Shown: positions 50,501 to 59,065 of the stretch, one piece after another
Position numbering within the stretch: the stretch's first letter is position 1
Layout of the letters: each line of letters begins with the position of its first letter
Assembly (NCBI GenBank): GCA_963724285.1
Contig: CAVRUD010000029.1
Coordinates: 310,001-374,000 of the forward strand
Origin: CAVRUD01 sp963724285
Lineage (GTDB): Bacteria; Chloroflexota; Chloroflexia; Thermomicrobiales; UBA6265
Reading direction: 5' to 3'
DNA length: 64,000 nucleotides
Translations under genes and position numbers: made by a program
Notes under the pieces: model-generated
What the model was told of the DNA's origin: nothing
Seen by the model: only the letters and a program-made list of their open reading frames with translations
Databases searched by the model: none

Positions 50501-51026
50501 GAAGGTCAAGATCGTCGGGATGCTCGCGGGGATCCGCAGAATCACGACTCGAACGAACCGCACGATGGCGATCGTCGACCTGGAAGATTTGACCGGTAAC
50601 ATCGAATTGGTGATGTTCCCCGACTGCTACGACCAGCACATCGAGGTCCTCGAAGACGGTGCAATCCTGGAAGTCACCGCGAAGCTCGAGCTGCGCAACG
50701 AGCAACTCCAACTCGTGTGCGAGTCGGCGACAGACCGGCTGACAATGGCCGCGGCGAAGCCTACGTCCACCCGCACCGTGCACGTCCGCTTGAGGACAAC
50801 CGAGAACCACTGGGAGGACATTCGCACCATGCAAGAAGTCGTTGCGATTCTCAAGCGGCATGAGGGCGACGACGAGGTCCAGCTTCATCTTCCGGTCGGA
50901 GGGAGTTGGGTGGTTCTCCGATCTCGCTCATACCGTGTGGACTGGAATGACGTCCTTGCCGCGGAACTCAGGCGGCAACTCGGCTCCGAGCACGTCCGGT
51001 TTGAGGAGCGGAAACTTGCGTCATAG
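47559..51026 (+). CDS. dnaE: DNA polymerase III alpha subunit DnaE
   Basis: 1155 aa replicative polymerase. PHP domain at the N-terminus with HLHLHTEYSLLDG and LALTDHGVMYG metal ligands, palm catalytic residues in MPDIDIDFADD (near residue 395), the GPGRGSAAGS loop, FQLEGGMT, the fingers RKAMGKK and GYGFNKAHSAAYA, then the OB-fold (VKIVGMLAGIRRITTR) and C-terminal domain. GTG start behind GGGAGGGG. The length matches DnaE1. Nothing in its frame is broken. Confidence 0.97.
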   Translation: MAEFAHLHLHTEYSLLDGMGRIGEYVARAQETGLHHLALTDHGVMYGALEWHKAATKAGLHPIVGMEAYLAEGSMKNRERKSYHLLLLAENEVGYRNLLRLASKASLEGYYYRPRVDLELLSELSDGIIATSACLGGPVANNFLHGRPDLARDYAEKLAEIFGKDRFYIEIQDHGIREQIETNRELIPLAKEMGLSLVATNDVHYCFEEDAPAQDILVCVQTNTTINDTKRLKSESNQLYLKSPEEMYRVFGEIPDALSNTVRIAERCNLDLGFKGYHLPSFDVPDGFTAEQYLEKLCREGVQRKYGHDGGEIGERLAYELSVITQMGFTNYFLVVWDFVRFAKENGILVGPGRGSAAGSIVTYSLDITALDPLKYDLIFERFLNPSRISMPDIDIDFADDRRAEVIDYVVQKYGNDRVAQIVTFGTLAAKASVRDVGRAMGWSFADTDRIAKLIPVGPGITIESAMEKVPELRKLYESDPAAREVIDTARKVEGVARHASTHAAGVVISRDPLVEHVPLQRAGGKSEGDITTQYPMGQLEDIGLLKMDFLGLKTLTHLQKAVDLANRRGHDISLEAIPLDDPNSYDLLCRGETVGIFQLEGGMTTRMTVDVQPRCFEDLIALMALIRPGPMEMAPDYIARKHGRTPIEYMHPEMEQVLQETYGIALYQEQVTRIANVIAGFSMAEGDALRKAMGKKLPAEMAKYRERFVNGAVENGLAKGLAGDIYDMMERFAGYGFNKAHSAAYAVIAAQTAYMKANHRVEFMAALMSTDTGNSDKIVFNAVECKKSSIEVLPPNINKSDWEFEVEETTPETFAVRFGLGAVKNAGEGAVRSIVTARRALPAKEFGNLDEFCDAIDWKVVNRRAVESLAKCGALDCLGPRSTILARLESAISAAQARQKASAKGQIGMFDAMVGGPAVVLAPASHSVDVPEIPNSQLLTWERELLGLYLSDHPLSEIIGSGRITGNTLIVELPDRTPGSKVKIVGMLAGIRRITTRTNRTMAIVDLEDLTGNIELVMFPDCYDQHIEVLEDGAILEVTAKLELRNEQLQLVCESATDRLTMAAAKPTSTRTVHVRLRTTENHWEDIRTMQEVVAILKRHEGDDEVQLHLPVGGSWVVLRSRSYRVDWNDVLAAELRRQLGSEHVRFEERKLAS

Positions 51027-51101
51027 CCGCAATCCCCTCCACACGACATATCCCATGAGAGCTGTTTCCTTTTGGAACGCTACCCACGAAGAGAAGGATC
51101 C

Positions 51102-52358
51102 CTAGGCGTCCTCGAAATCGATTGATGGGCCAGTGGCACGAGTGAGTTGTCTGAGGCCGGTCGTCGGGTTGTCAGACAGGACCAGGAGACCGTCTCCGGG
51201 CCTCATCATGGCTAGGCCGCGGGAGATCGCCGTCCGTTCAGATTTTGTATGGACAACGACCATTGCCCGTTCTGCTAGGTCGATCCCGGCCCGAAGGAGT
51301 TTGATCCGATCCGGCGAAATAGCTTCGGAGTGGAGAACGATCGCGTCGGCTCCCCGGGCAACCATCCGACCGACCTCGGCGAGGTCGTCGTTTGGAACCT
51401 CCTGGAGTTGACCACAGACCACGATCGTGCCTCCCTGAGGTCGCTGCCGCATTGCCCGGAGGATGGGGCGGAGATACCACGAGGGCGTTGGCCGGTCGAC
51501 GATGGCGATGCCATGGTCATAGACGACCTGATTGAACGATCCCGGAAGGGAGATCGGGATAACGAAACCCTGGATGACAGGGCCGCTCACGTGAGGCGGT
51601 ACCCCACAGATTTCGGCGATCAGCACCGCCGCCAACGCATTCTGAACCTGGAAGCCCGCCAGTCCGCCCAGGGCGAATTGCAGTTCTTCCTGATCGCTAA
51701 TTACGGTGCTCGCCGTCGCTGTGCCGACGATGAGCTGTTTGTTCTCGACCCAGCCGGCGCGGCCACCTTCGGCGAGGTGCACCCGAACCAGGGGAGCATC
51801 ATGACTCAGAGCAAAGAGGGTAGCGGGGGCGTCATATTCAACTTCCGTCCCGGCCACAGCAAAATCGTCGCCGTTGAGGACAAGGGCGCCGTCGACCCGG
51901 CTCGCCGAACGGACCCGCTCGTACGCTTTGATGGCCAAGCGGGTCTCGGGCTGGATCATGCAGCGGTCGTTGTTGACACAGATATTCGTGACCGCCACGA
52001 CAGGATACGCAGACGCTGGCAGGCCGACCGCGTTGACCGTGGGCCAGTCCAGTTCCTGGATGACGACGTCCAGCGTGTTGCCGGCCAGCCTCCGAAGACA
52101 ACTCTCCCAGGCGGCTAACTCACTCGTCTGCCGCCTGCCTCGAATCTCCACGCCCGCGTCGGTCCAGGTCGCGACGCGCAGCCCGGCCGCCGAGAAGATT
52201 GCGTCGAGCAACCGGATGACCGTGCTTTTTCCGCGCGAACCCGCCACCCCTATGACAGGAAGCGCTCCCTGGCGGACCACACGCTGCCGCCATGCACGAA
52301 AAGACTCCGGGATCTCCGTCGATGTCAAGTTTGGTCGCACCAATGTTGACGCGCTCAT
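51102..52358 (-). CDS. Stand-alone Mur-ligase-domain protein (CphA/PgsB-like)
   Basis: 418 aa from ATG 52358, which overlaps the rdgB stop (ATGA). The P-loop GVAGSRGKSTVIRLLDAIF is at ~36-55. GVEIRGRRQTSE, VVAVTNICVNND and NGDDFAV also fit the C-terminal Mur-ligase half of cyanophycin synthetase (CphA), and GxRGKST is also the pattern of poly-gamma-glutamate synthase PgsB. The ATP-grasp half of CphA is absent. The C-terminal half (FNQVVYDHGIAIVDRPTP, VVCGQLQEVPNDDL) is the typical Mur C-terminal domain. The substrate is unknown. Last gene of the glmS-tatD-rdgB operon. Confidence 0.8.
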   Translation of the reverse strand: MSASTLVRPNLTSTEIPESFRAWRQRVVRQGALPVIGVAGSRGKSTVIRLLDAIFSAAGLRVATWTDAGVEIRGRRQTSELAAWESCLRRLAGNTLDVVIQELDWPTVNAVGLPASAYPVVAVTNICVNNDRCMIQPETRLAIKAYERVRSASRVDGALVLNGDDFAVAGTEVEYDAPATLFALSHDAPLVRVHLAEGGRAGWVENKQLIVGTATASTVISDQEELQFALGGLAGFQVQNALAAVLIAEICGVPPHVSGPVIQGFVIPISLPGSFNQVVYDHGIAIVDRPTPSWYLRPILRAMRQRPQGGTIVVCGQLQEVPNDDLAEVGRMVARGADAIVLHSEAISPDRIKLLRAGIDLAERAMVVVHTKSERTAISRGLAMMRPGDGLLVLSDNPTTGLRQLTRATGPSIDFEDA

Positions 52359-52969
52359 GAGCGCGTCCCACGTCCCAGGTTGATCCACTCGGTCAAAATA
52401 GGGGCAATCTGGCGGTATGCGTCCGCGCGATGACTGATCTGGTTCTTCTCTGCCAGCGGAAGTTGGGCCATCGTCAATCCGGTGTGAAGCCGGAACAATG
52501 AGTCGTAGCCGAATCCGTTCGTTCCGATTTCTTCAAAGCCGATCGATCCCTCGCATGTGCCATCGCGGTATTCGACATCTCCGTCGGGGCGGGCTATCGC
52601 GACCGCGCAGCGGAACCGCGCCCTTCGCCTGTCAGGAGGGACATCCCGCATCGCGGAGAGCAACTTGGACCGGTTTCGCGCATCGTCGACGGGTTCGCCG
52701 GCGTACCGGGCCGATCGGATTCCCGGTTCCCCGCCGAGGGCATCGACCTCGAGGCCGGAGTCGTCAGCAATCGCAAGAAGACCGGATGATTTGGCCGCCA
52801 CGGTTGCCTTTACCTTGGCAATCTCGCCAAAGGAGGCGCCCTCTTCCGGTGGGAGCTCAATATTGAGATCCGTGAGCGTCAGGACCTCAACATCGGTCGG
52901 GAGAAATGCCAACAGTTCGATACGCTTGCCCGGATTCGACGTGGCCAGGAGCAACGGCGATCCCGCCAT
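52355..52969 (-). CDS. rdgB: Non-canonical purine NTP pyrophosphatase (RdgB/HAM1)
   Basis: 204 aa. It removes ITP, dITP and XTP from the nucleotide pool. SNPGKRIELLAFL at the N-terminus binds the phosphates, ADDSGLEVDALGGEPGIRSARYAGE is the signature, and GFGYDSLF and KNQISHRADA complete the site. I start it at ATG 52969 with GAGAGG upstream. It follows tatD with a 16-nt gap on the same strand. Confidence 0.95.
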   Translation of the reverse strand: MAGSPLLLATSNPGKRIELLAFLPTDVEVLTLTDLNIELPPEEGASFGEIAKVKATVAAKSSGLLAIADDSGLEVDALGGEPGIRSARYAGEPVDDARNRSKLLSAMRDVPPDRRRARFRCAVAIARPDGDVEYRDGTCEGSIGFEEIGTNGFGYDSLFRLHTGLTMAQLPLAEKNQISHRADAYRQIAPILTEWINLGRGTRS

Positions 52970-52985
52970 CGATGATGCCTCTCGA

Positions 52986-53843
52986 TCAGGTTGCGCCGTG
53001 TTCGGCCACCAATGGTGGCCGGGCCGGCAGGTTGAATACGCGCCGCGCATTCTCGGTCGTTGCGCGGGCGATCTCTGTCAACGACACATAGCGAAGCTCG
53101 GCCAAACGTTGCGCGATGAACGGGATATTCGCTGGCTCGTTCCGCTTGATCTTGATTCCGTTTGGCGTGAGGTAGGGGGCATCGGTCTCCAGCAAGATTC
53201 GGTCAGCGGGGACCTCGGCCAGTACCTCTCGGACCAGATGCGCCGCGCCGCGGGTCATCAGGCCTCCAACGCCAAAATAATACCCGCGATCGATCCCAAC
53301 ACGCCCGAGTGTCCAACTCCCATCGAACGAGTGGAGCACGACAGGGAGGTCCGACCACGCCTCGCTGAGGACCCGCACGCAAGCGTCTTCAGCCGAACGC
53401 TGGTGGATGATGATCGGCAGGCGCCGCGTTCTCGCCAACTCGATTTGAGCCCGAAATGAGCGCTCCTGGAGGGCGGCATCATACCCCGGCCGAAAGAAAT
53501 CGAAACCGATTTCTCCGACGGCTACGGCGCCGAGCTGAGTGATGGCCGAGTCGAGGTCCGCGATCGTGGAGTGGGTGAACTCGTTGGCGTGAGCGGGGTG
53601 AAGACCCGCTGTAACCGAGATCATGGGATATGTCTTTTGAAGGATCGCCGAACTCGCCCACCGGCTTGGACGGTAGGCGATATTCACAAACTGCTCGACG
53701 CCAAGTCGCTGTGCTCGCCCAATGACGGCATCGACATCGCCCGAGAACGCATCCTCGTCGAGGTGGATATGGGTATCGACAAACGGTACGTCGACTCCAG
53801 CTTGTGCGGCCCCGACCGTGTTCTCGCTGTTGAGCTTGGTCAC
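52986..53843 (-). CDS. tatD: TatD-family metal-dependent DNase/hydrolase
   Basis: 285 aa TIM-barrel metal hydrolase. VDTHIHLDEDAF binds the first metal, GLHPAHAN and VAVGEIGFDFF follow, then PIIIHQRSAEDA, VVLHSFDG, and LLETDAPYLTP. The DNase role is known for some relatives only. GTG start overlaps the glmS stop (GTGA), so coupled translation is likely. Confidence 0.94.
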   Translation of the reverse strand: MTKLNSENTVGAAQAGVDVPFVDTHIHLDEDAFSGDVDAVIGRAQRLGVEQFVNIAYRPSRWASSAILQKTYPMISVTAGLHPAHANEFTHSTIADLDSAITQLGAVAVGEIGFDFFRPGYDAALQERSFRAQIELARTRRLPIIIHQRSAEDACVRVLSEAWSDLPVVLHSFDGSWTLGRVGIDRGYYFGVGGLMTRGAAHLVREVLAEVPADRILLETDAPYLTPNGIKIKRNEPANIPFIAQRLAELRYVSLTEIARATTENARRVFNLPARPPLVAEHGAT

Positions 53844-55606
53844 TTCACCGTCACGCTCTTTGCCAGGTTGCGCGGCTTGTCCGGATCATTGCCTCTTAGC
53901 AATGCGACTTCGTAGCCTAGCATCTGGGCAGGCAGTGCTTGCACGAGGGGTGCAGCATCGCCGACATCGGGGATCGGGAGATGGACATCGAACGCCGGAT
54001 CCGTGTACGGCCCGATCCCGATGATGTAGCCGCCCCTGCTCCGCAGTTCCATCGCTCCGGACAGGATATCTGCCCGGGTTTCGTCATTGGGTGCGTACAC
54101 GACGCATGGCGTTCCTCGAGTCACCAGCGCAATCACGCCATGCTTGAGCTCTCCGCCCGCAAACCCCTCGGCATGGATGTAGCTGACTTCCTTGATCTTT
54201 AGAGCCGCCTCTAGCGCTGTCGGGTAGGAGAGACCTCGGCCGACCACAAACAGATGCTCGCTGGCCGAGATTCGCCGGGCGATCGAGCGAACCTGGTCCA
54301 CCCACGACGTTGTCAGCATCTGCCGCATCCCAGCCGCCGCAGCCAACACCGCTCGTTCACCCTGTTCGTAAGTCCCTGCCACAGCATGAGCAGCCAGGAT
54401 CAGGGCGGCGACTTTTGCCGAATACGCTTTCGTCGACAGGACGCATTGCTCTGGGCCCGCTTGCAGGTGAACCCGCAAGTCGACCATTCGATCCAACGTT
54501 GACCGCCGTGCATTCACTAAGGCGCCAAGTCGGGCACCACGGCGCTGAGCAGCCAGCATCCCTTCAATGATGTCGGCCGTCTCACCGCTTTGGGAGAGCG
54601 CAACAACCAACGATTCCGGCGTCAGGAAATGCTCCTGGTACTTAAACTCGGAACCCAGGACGAAGTTGATATGCACGCCCGCGATGCGGCTAAAGAGGTA
54701 CGCCCCGGTCAGCGCTGCGTACGACGCCGTCCCGCAGCCCACGAGGAAGGTCCCACGGGAGGACTTGATCGCCTCCGCAAAGGACTCGATCTGCTCTTGG
54801 CTCGTCCGAACCAAGCGCTCGAGGACCTCGGGCTGCTCAGCCATCTCCTTCGCCATGAAATGCGGAAAATCACCGAGATCCGGGGCAGCGCTCTCCAGGT
54901 CCAGTGGAACATACTCGGGGGCGATGGGCGCCATCGTCCGCCGGTCAAACAGCTCGACCTCTGCCTTTCGCAGGCGAACGAGATGATGATCTTCGAGATA
55001 GAGGAGGCGATCTGCATGATCTCGGAGCGCCAGTGCATCGGAGGCAATCGTGGAGGCCGTACCGTTAGCGCCAACAACGAGCGGCGAGACCGACTTCGCC
55101 GCGACGAGTTCCTTCCTCGTGGTGTCCATGACGATGACTGCGTTTAGGCCCTGAAGCCTGGGAAATACTCTTCCTAGTGCAGCAACGAGATCGGATCCCT
55201 GCGCCACTTCGTCTTCGAGTAGGTGCGCCACGACTTCTGAGTCAGTCTCGGACCGGAACACATGCCCGCGCGAACGGAGATCGTCCTGAAGTTCGCGAAA
55301 ATTCTCGATGATGCCGTTGTGGATGACCGCAAGCCGGCCACTGCAATCGAGATGGGGGTGGGCATTGGCGTCGGTCACGCCGCCATGCGTTGCCCACCGC
55401 GTGTGCCCAAATGCGATGTCGGTTGGCGGGAACTCCGGAGCTGCGGTCCCAATTTTACCGGTGCACTTCTGCACACCGATCTGGTCACCGGCCCCAACCG
55501 CGACTCCCCAGGAATCGTAGCCTCGATACTCGAGCGTCTTCAGCGCCGCAAGGACCTTCGGACCGATGTCCCCTGTCTCTCCGACATACCCAAAAATGCC
55601 GCACAT
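53840..55606 (-). CDS. glmS: Glutamine--fructose-6-phosphate aminotransferase GlmS
   Basis: 588 aa. It makes glucosamine-6-phosphate, the first step to cell-wall UDP-GlcNAc. The N-terminal Cys nucleophile is right after the start Met (MCGIFGYVG). LEYRGYDSWGVAV, HTRWATHGGVTDANAHPH and SETDSEV build the glutaminase. Two SIS domains follow (VGCGTASYAALTGAYL, LSQSGETADIIE, GRGLSYPTALEAALKIKEVSYI), ending in KPRNLAKSVTVK. Start at 55606 behind GAGGAG. First gene of the glmS-tatD-rdgB-Mur operon. No glmS ribozyme is seen upstream. Confidence 0.97.
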   Translation of the reverse strand: MCGIFGYVGETGDIGPKVLAALKTLEYRGYDSWGVAVGAGDQIGVQKCTGKIGTAAPEFPPTDIAFGHTRWATHGGVTDANAHPHLDCSGRLAVIHNGIIENFRELQDDLRSRGHVFRSETDSEVVAHLLEDEVAQGSDLVAALGRVFPRLQGLNAVIVMDTTRKELVAAKSVSPLVVGANGTASTIASDALALRDHADRLLYLEDHHLVRLRKAEVELFDRRTMAPIAPEYVPLDLESAAPDLGDFPHFMAKEMAEQPEVLERLVRTSQEQIESFAEAIKSSRGTFLVGCGTASYAALTGAYLFSRIAGVHINFVLGSEFKYQEHFLTPESLVVALSQSGETADIIEGMLAAQRRGARLGALVNARRSTLDRMVDLRVHLQAGPEQCVLSTKAYSAKVAALILAAHAVAGTYEQGERAVLAAAAGMRQMLTTSWVDQVRSIARRISASEHLFVVGRGLSYPTALEAALKIKEVSYIHAEGFAGGELKHGVIALVTRGTPCVVYAPNDETRADILSGAMELRSRGGYIIGIGPYTDPAFDVHLPIPDVGDAAPLVQALPAQMLGYEVALLRGNDPDKPRNLAKSVTVK

Positions 55607-56010
55607 ACCCGCGTTTCTCCTCAGCATGCCTCGAAGCGCGGGCGCAAATTGCCCACGCCGGTTCGGCGGACAGAGTCAAACTCCCCTTGGCTTACCCGCG
55701 GGGAATAAGGTCACGATCCGCAGCTGATCCTAGAAGCACATTGGGGAAACTGGGTGGGGTAGGGGAAGCGCACATCGCTCGATCGATTGTCGATCGATCA
55801 CTCGATCGGTTTGTTATCGAGCATTTCGACCGTGCAAGCCGGAGAGCCATCCGCCGAAGGGTTCGATCGGCTCTCACCTCGTCAACTCGCGACCTCCGCG
55901 CGAGTCCAGGCGCTTGAGGAGAAAAACGACAACGCAGTCTCAACCAACGTGCCGATTACCAGTCCAGCGTACTCATTCTAGCCAGCACGTTCAAGTGCCA
56001 CAAGGTACTG
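55607..56010. other. glmS upstream region, GATC-rich
   Basis: About 400 bp between the glmS start and the insertion sequence. Around 55785-55830 there are several CGATCGAT-type repeats (GCTCGATCGATTGTCGATCG, CACTCGATCGG), which could be a binding-site cluster or chance. No gene is supported. Confidence 0.35.
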
Positions 56011-56019
56011 GGGTCCTTC

Positions 56020-57605
56020 GGGTGCCCCCTAAGGTTTTGCGCGGAAGGGGAAGGGGGAGGAGCGGCGCCAGGGGTGGGCGGCGGTGGGCTTGCCGTTGAC
56101 GATGGTCTTGGCCCGGGGCGGGCGCGGCCTGGCCGGCGCGGACGGGCCGGGCAGCCTGGCGGCCACGGGGGCGCGGGCCCGTCGGCGCTGGGCGGCCCGG
56201 TCGCGGGCGGCGGCGCGCAGCCCGGTCCAGATGGCCGGCCATGCCTCGGCCCAGCGGCCGTTGGCCACCAGCGTGCGCAGCGCCAGCATCGGGTTGACGT
56301 TGGCCCGCGCCCAGTGCATGCCGCCGCCCTTGAGCCGCGCCTCGACCAGGAGCTTGTTGGCGCTCTCGACGCAGCCGCTGCCGATGGGGTAGCCCGCCGC
56401 GGCGAAGGCCTGGGAGCGGATCTGCTCGCGGCGGGCCGTCAGGTACGCCAGCACCTGGGCGCAGGTCGCCCGCGCCTCCGGGGTGCCCGTGGTCGCCCCC
56501 GTCAAGCGGGCGAGTTCGGCCAGCACCGCCTCCTGGGCGCCGTGGCGCAGGGCGTGGGCCTGGAGGCCGAGCCACTCGCTGGCCGCCGCGCTGCCCGCGC
56601 CGCAGGCGGCCTGGGCCGCCGTCCCCAGGTGCTCGACCGCGTGCGGGAAGTCGAGGACGCGCACCGCGTCGGGCCGGTGCAGGTCGACGAAGCTTTGGCG
56701 CCGCGTCGCCCCGTCGGCGACCGCCACCACCGTGCCGGCCGTGGCCGTGCCCCGGCGGCGCGCCTCGACGATCGCCAGGTCGGCGAAGGCGGCGGCGTCG
56801 GTCAGGCGCGAGCAGTACGACAGGGCGCCGGTGGCGGGCGGCCCGCCCGCCTCCCCCGTCACCGTGCCGATGGCCAGCGTGCGGGCCTCGGCCCACTCCC
56901 CGCCAACCAGGGGGACCATCGCCCCGTCGACGCTCACCAGCTGCACCGGCGGCCCGCCCGGCGGCCCGCCCGGCGGCGCGGCCGATGTGCGGCTGAGGCG
57001 GGCGGCGGCCGCCGTCTCCCGCGCCCCCTGGACGGCCCCCGCCGCTTCGGTCAGCCGCCGCGCCGTCTCCACACTGACGGTGACCCCGGTGAAGCGCGCC
57101 ACGAGCGCCGGCACCTGCTCGAACGGCAGGCAGGCCCCCAGGCGCGCGACGCTCTCGACCAGCCAGGGGGTGAGGGTGCTGCCGGGCAGCAGCCCCAGGC
57201 GCTCATCGAGGGGGGGAAAGCCCGGCCCCGCAGGCCGGGCACGTGGCGTAGGGGCGGGCGAGGGTCAGCGCCCGCTCCCCCTGCGTGCGCAGGGTGCGGG
57301 GCCGGTCGCCGCGACCGACCAGGACCTCGCCGCAGTCCGGGCAGCGGCCGGGATGCGGCGGCGCCTCCGCGGCCAGGTCGCCCAGCAGCCCCGCCCGCAG
57401 CGTCCGCAAGCGCCCATCCAGCGCGGCTTCGATCGCGGTCAGGGTCGCGGCGGGGTGCGCGCGCCGCCACCGGCGCAGCTCCCGCTCCGCCTCGGCGAGG
57501 AGCGCCGGCCAACGGTCGGAGGACTCGGTCATGGCGGGGCCTTTCCACGCGCGGGCAACTGCCGGCCCCTACGATACCCCCTCCGCAAATCCGTGTGGGG
57601 CACCC
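56020..57605 (-). mobile_element. ISKra4-like insertion sequence with 9-bp target duplication
   Basis: 1586 bp. The ends start GGGTGCCCC on both sides, and a longer imperfect inverted repeat GGGTGCCCC-N4-GG-N-TTTGCG can be read. The flanking 9 bp GGGTCCTTC occurs at 56011-56019 and again at 57606-57614 as an exact direct repeat, so this is a complete, recent-looking insertion between glmS and purB. Its only gene is a transposase on the minus strand ending inside the left repeat. Assignment to ISKra4 rests on the transposase motifs from memory. Confidence 0.85.
56029..57532 (-). CDS. ISKra4-like transposase, frame-interrupted
   Basis: About 500 aa if joined. The first part (57532-57203) has a charged N-terminus and two zinc pairs (CPDCGE and CPACGA, 35 residues apart). 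A TTTCCCCCCC run at ~57210-57219 closes the frame; the next frame continues LDERLGLLPGSTLTPWLVES and holds the catalytic part (VSVDGAMVPLVGGEWAE, VVAVADGATRRQSFVDL, YPIGSGCVESANKLLVEAR, GGGMHWARANVNPMLALR). A 6-C run would make it continuous. The break is either a one-base error or programmed slippage on the homopolymer. Very GC-rich. Confidence 0.8.
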
Positions 57606-57721
57606 GGGTCCTTCCGATGAACGATCCATCATGGGCGTTATACTTCGCGCGACGAGGCCGTCACCCCGCGAGTTCGAAACCCGCGAACCAACGCTAGACA
57701 CGACGCTGGAGGAACCGGGCG

Positions 57722-59065
57722 TTGATCGGCCGATACACCCGACCGGAAATGGGACACATCTGGAGCGACGAGGCAAAGATTGCCGCGTGGCTTCGCGTTG
57801 AACTCGCGGTCTGCGAGGCCTGGCACGTGCGGGGCAGGATTCCCCCTTCGGCGATGGATGCTATACGCCGGGCCCACTGCGACATTGAGCGGATGCGCGA
57901 GATCGAACGGGAGACCGACCACGATGTGATCGCCTTCCTTCGCGCAACGGGCGAAACCGTCGGCGAGGCGGCGCGGTTCATCCATCTCGGCCTCACGAGC
58001 TCGGATGTGGTCGACTCCGGTCTGGCCATTCAGGCGACTGAAGCCGGAGCCCTCATTGATCTTGGACTCACGAATCTGATTCAAGTCATTGGCCGGAAAG
58101 CGGTCGAGCATAAAAACACCGTCATGATCGGCCGGACACACGGGGTCCATGCCGAACCGACGACGTTTGGTCTCAAAGTCGCTGTGTGGTATGACGAACT
58201 TCGTCGCCATCAGCGCCGGCTCGGCCTGGCGCGCGAGGACATGGCCGTCGGCAAGATCTCAGGTGCGGTTGGCACGCACGCGCACGTTCCGCCCGACGTC
58301 GAAACCGACGTCTGCGCGGCGCTTGGTCTTCGGGCCGCTCCCGCATCCACCCAGGTACTGCAGCGTGACCGACACGCCTTCTTCCTCGCGGTTTTGTCTG
58401 GTATTGGAGCCACCCTCGAAAAGATAGCGGTTGAAATCCGGCACTTGCAGCGGACCGAGGTCAGAGAAGTCGAGGAACCGTTCGCGCCCGGCAACCAGGG
58501 CTCTTCGGCAATGCCGCACAAGCGGAACCCTCACGAGTCGGAACGGGTGTCTGGCCTGGCGCGGTTGCTCCGAGGCTATGAGGCGGTGGCCGCCGAAAAT
58601 GTCGCCCTCTGGCACGAACGGGATATCAGCCATAGCTCCGCCGAGCGGATCATCTTTCCTGACGCATGCATCGTTCTCGACTACCTGCTGGACCTCGTTG
58701 CTGAAGTTATCGGGGACCTGGTCGTCTATCCTGAACGCATGCGCGCCAACCTCGATCTCACAGGTGGCCTTATCTTCTCGCAGCGAGTCCTGCTCGCACT
58801 CGTTGACGCCGGGATGGATCGGCAGACGGCATACAAACTCGTTCAGCGCCACGCTCTCGCTGCCTGGGATGGTGGAACGCCGTTCCGCGAGGCACTGGCC
58901 CAAGATCCCCAAGTAGCGGAACTCCTTCCCGGCAACGACTTTAATGCCCTGTTCGATCCTTGGGATCAACTCGTCCACGTCGATGAGATATTTCAGCGGC
59001 TGGGCCTCCTTGAACCAGTAGGGGCAGGGACGAACGACAGGACTGTTGGAGTTGGGCGGCCGTGA
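57722..59065 (+). CDS. purB: Adenylosuccinate lyase PurB
   Basis: 447 aa, TTG start. It cleaves SAICAR to AICAR and adenylosuccinate to AMP. MIGRYTRPEMGHIWSDEAK, HDVIAFLRA and HLGLTSSDVVD, GRTHGVHAEPTTFGLK with the catalytic His, and the mobile signature GSSAMPHKRNPHESERV are all present. A TATACT -10-like hexamer lies near 57639, in the DNA next to the insertion sequence. First gene of the pur operon; overlaps purC. Confidence 0.96.
   Translation: MIGRYTRPEMGHIWSDEAKIAAWLRVELAVCEAWHVRGRIPPSAMDAIRRAHCDIERMREIERETDHDVIAFLRATGETVGEAARFIHLGLTSSDVVDSGLAIQATEAGALIDLGLTNLIQVIGRKAVEHKNTVMIGRTHGVHAEPTTFGLKVAVWYDELRRHQRRLGLAREDMAVGKISGAVGTHAHVPPDVETDVCAALGLRAAPASTQVLQRDRHAFFLAVLSGIGATLEKIAVEIRHLQRTEVREVEEPFAPGNQGSSAMPHKRNPHESERVSGLARLLRGYEAVAAENVALWHERDISHSSAERIIFPDACIVLDYLLDLVAEVIGDLVVYPERMRANLDLTGGLIFSQRVLLALVDAGMDRQTAYKLVQRHALAAWDGGTPFREALAQDPQVAELLPGNDFNALFDPWDQLVHVDEIFQRLGLLEPVGAGTNDRTVGVGRP

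Noticed and set aside
55607..56010. glmS ribozyme upstream of glmS
   Set aside because: The conserved core blocks are absent.
56074..57801. 575-aa frame antisense to the transposase and running into purB
   Set aside because: It crosses the IS end and the target duplication; it cannot be a conserved gene.
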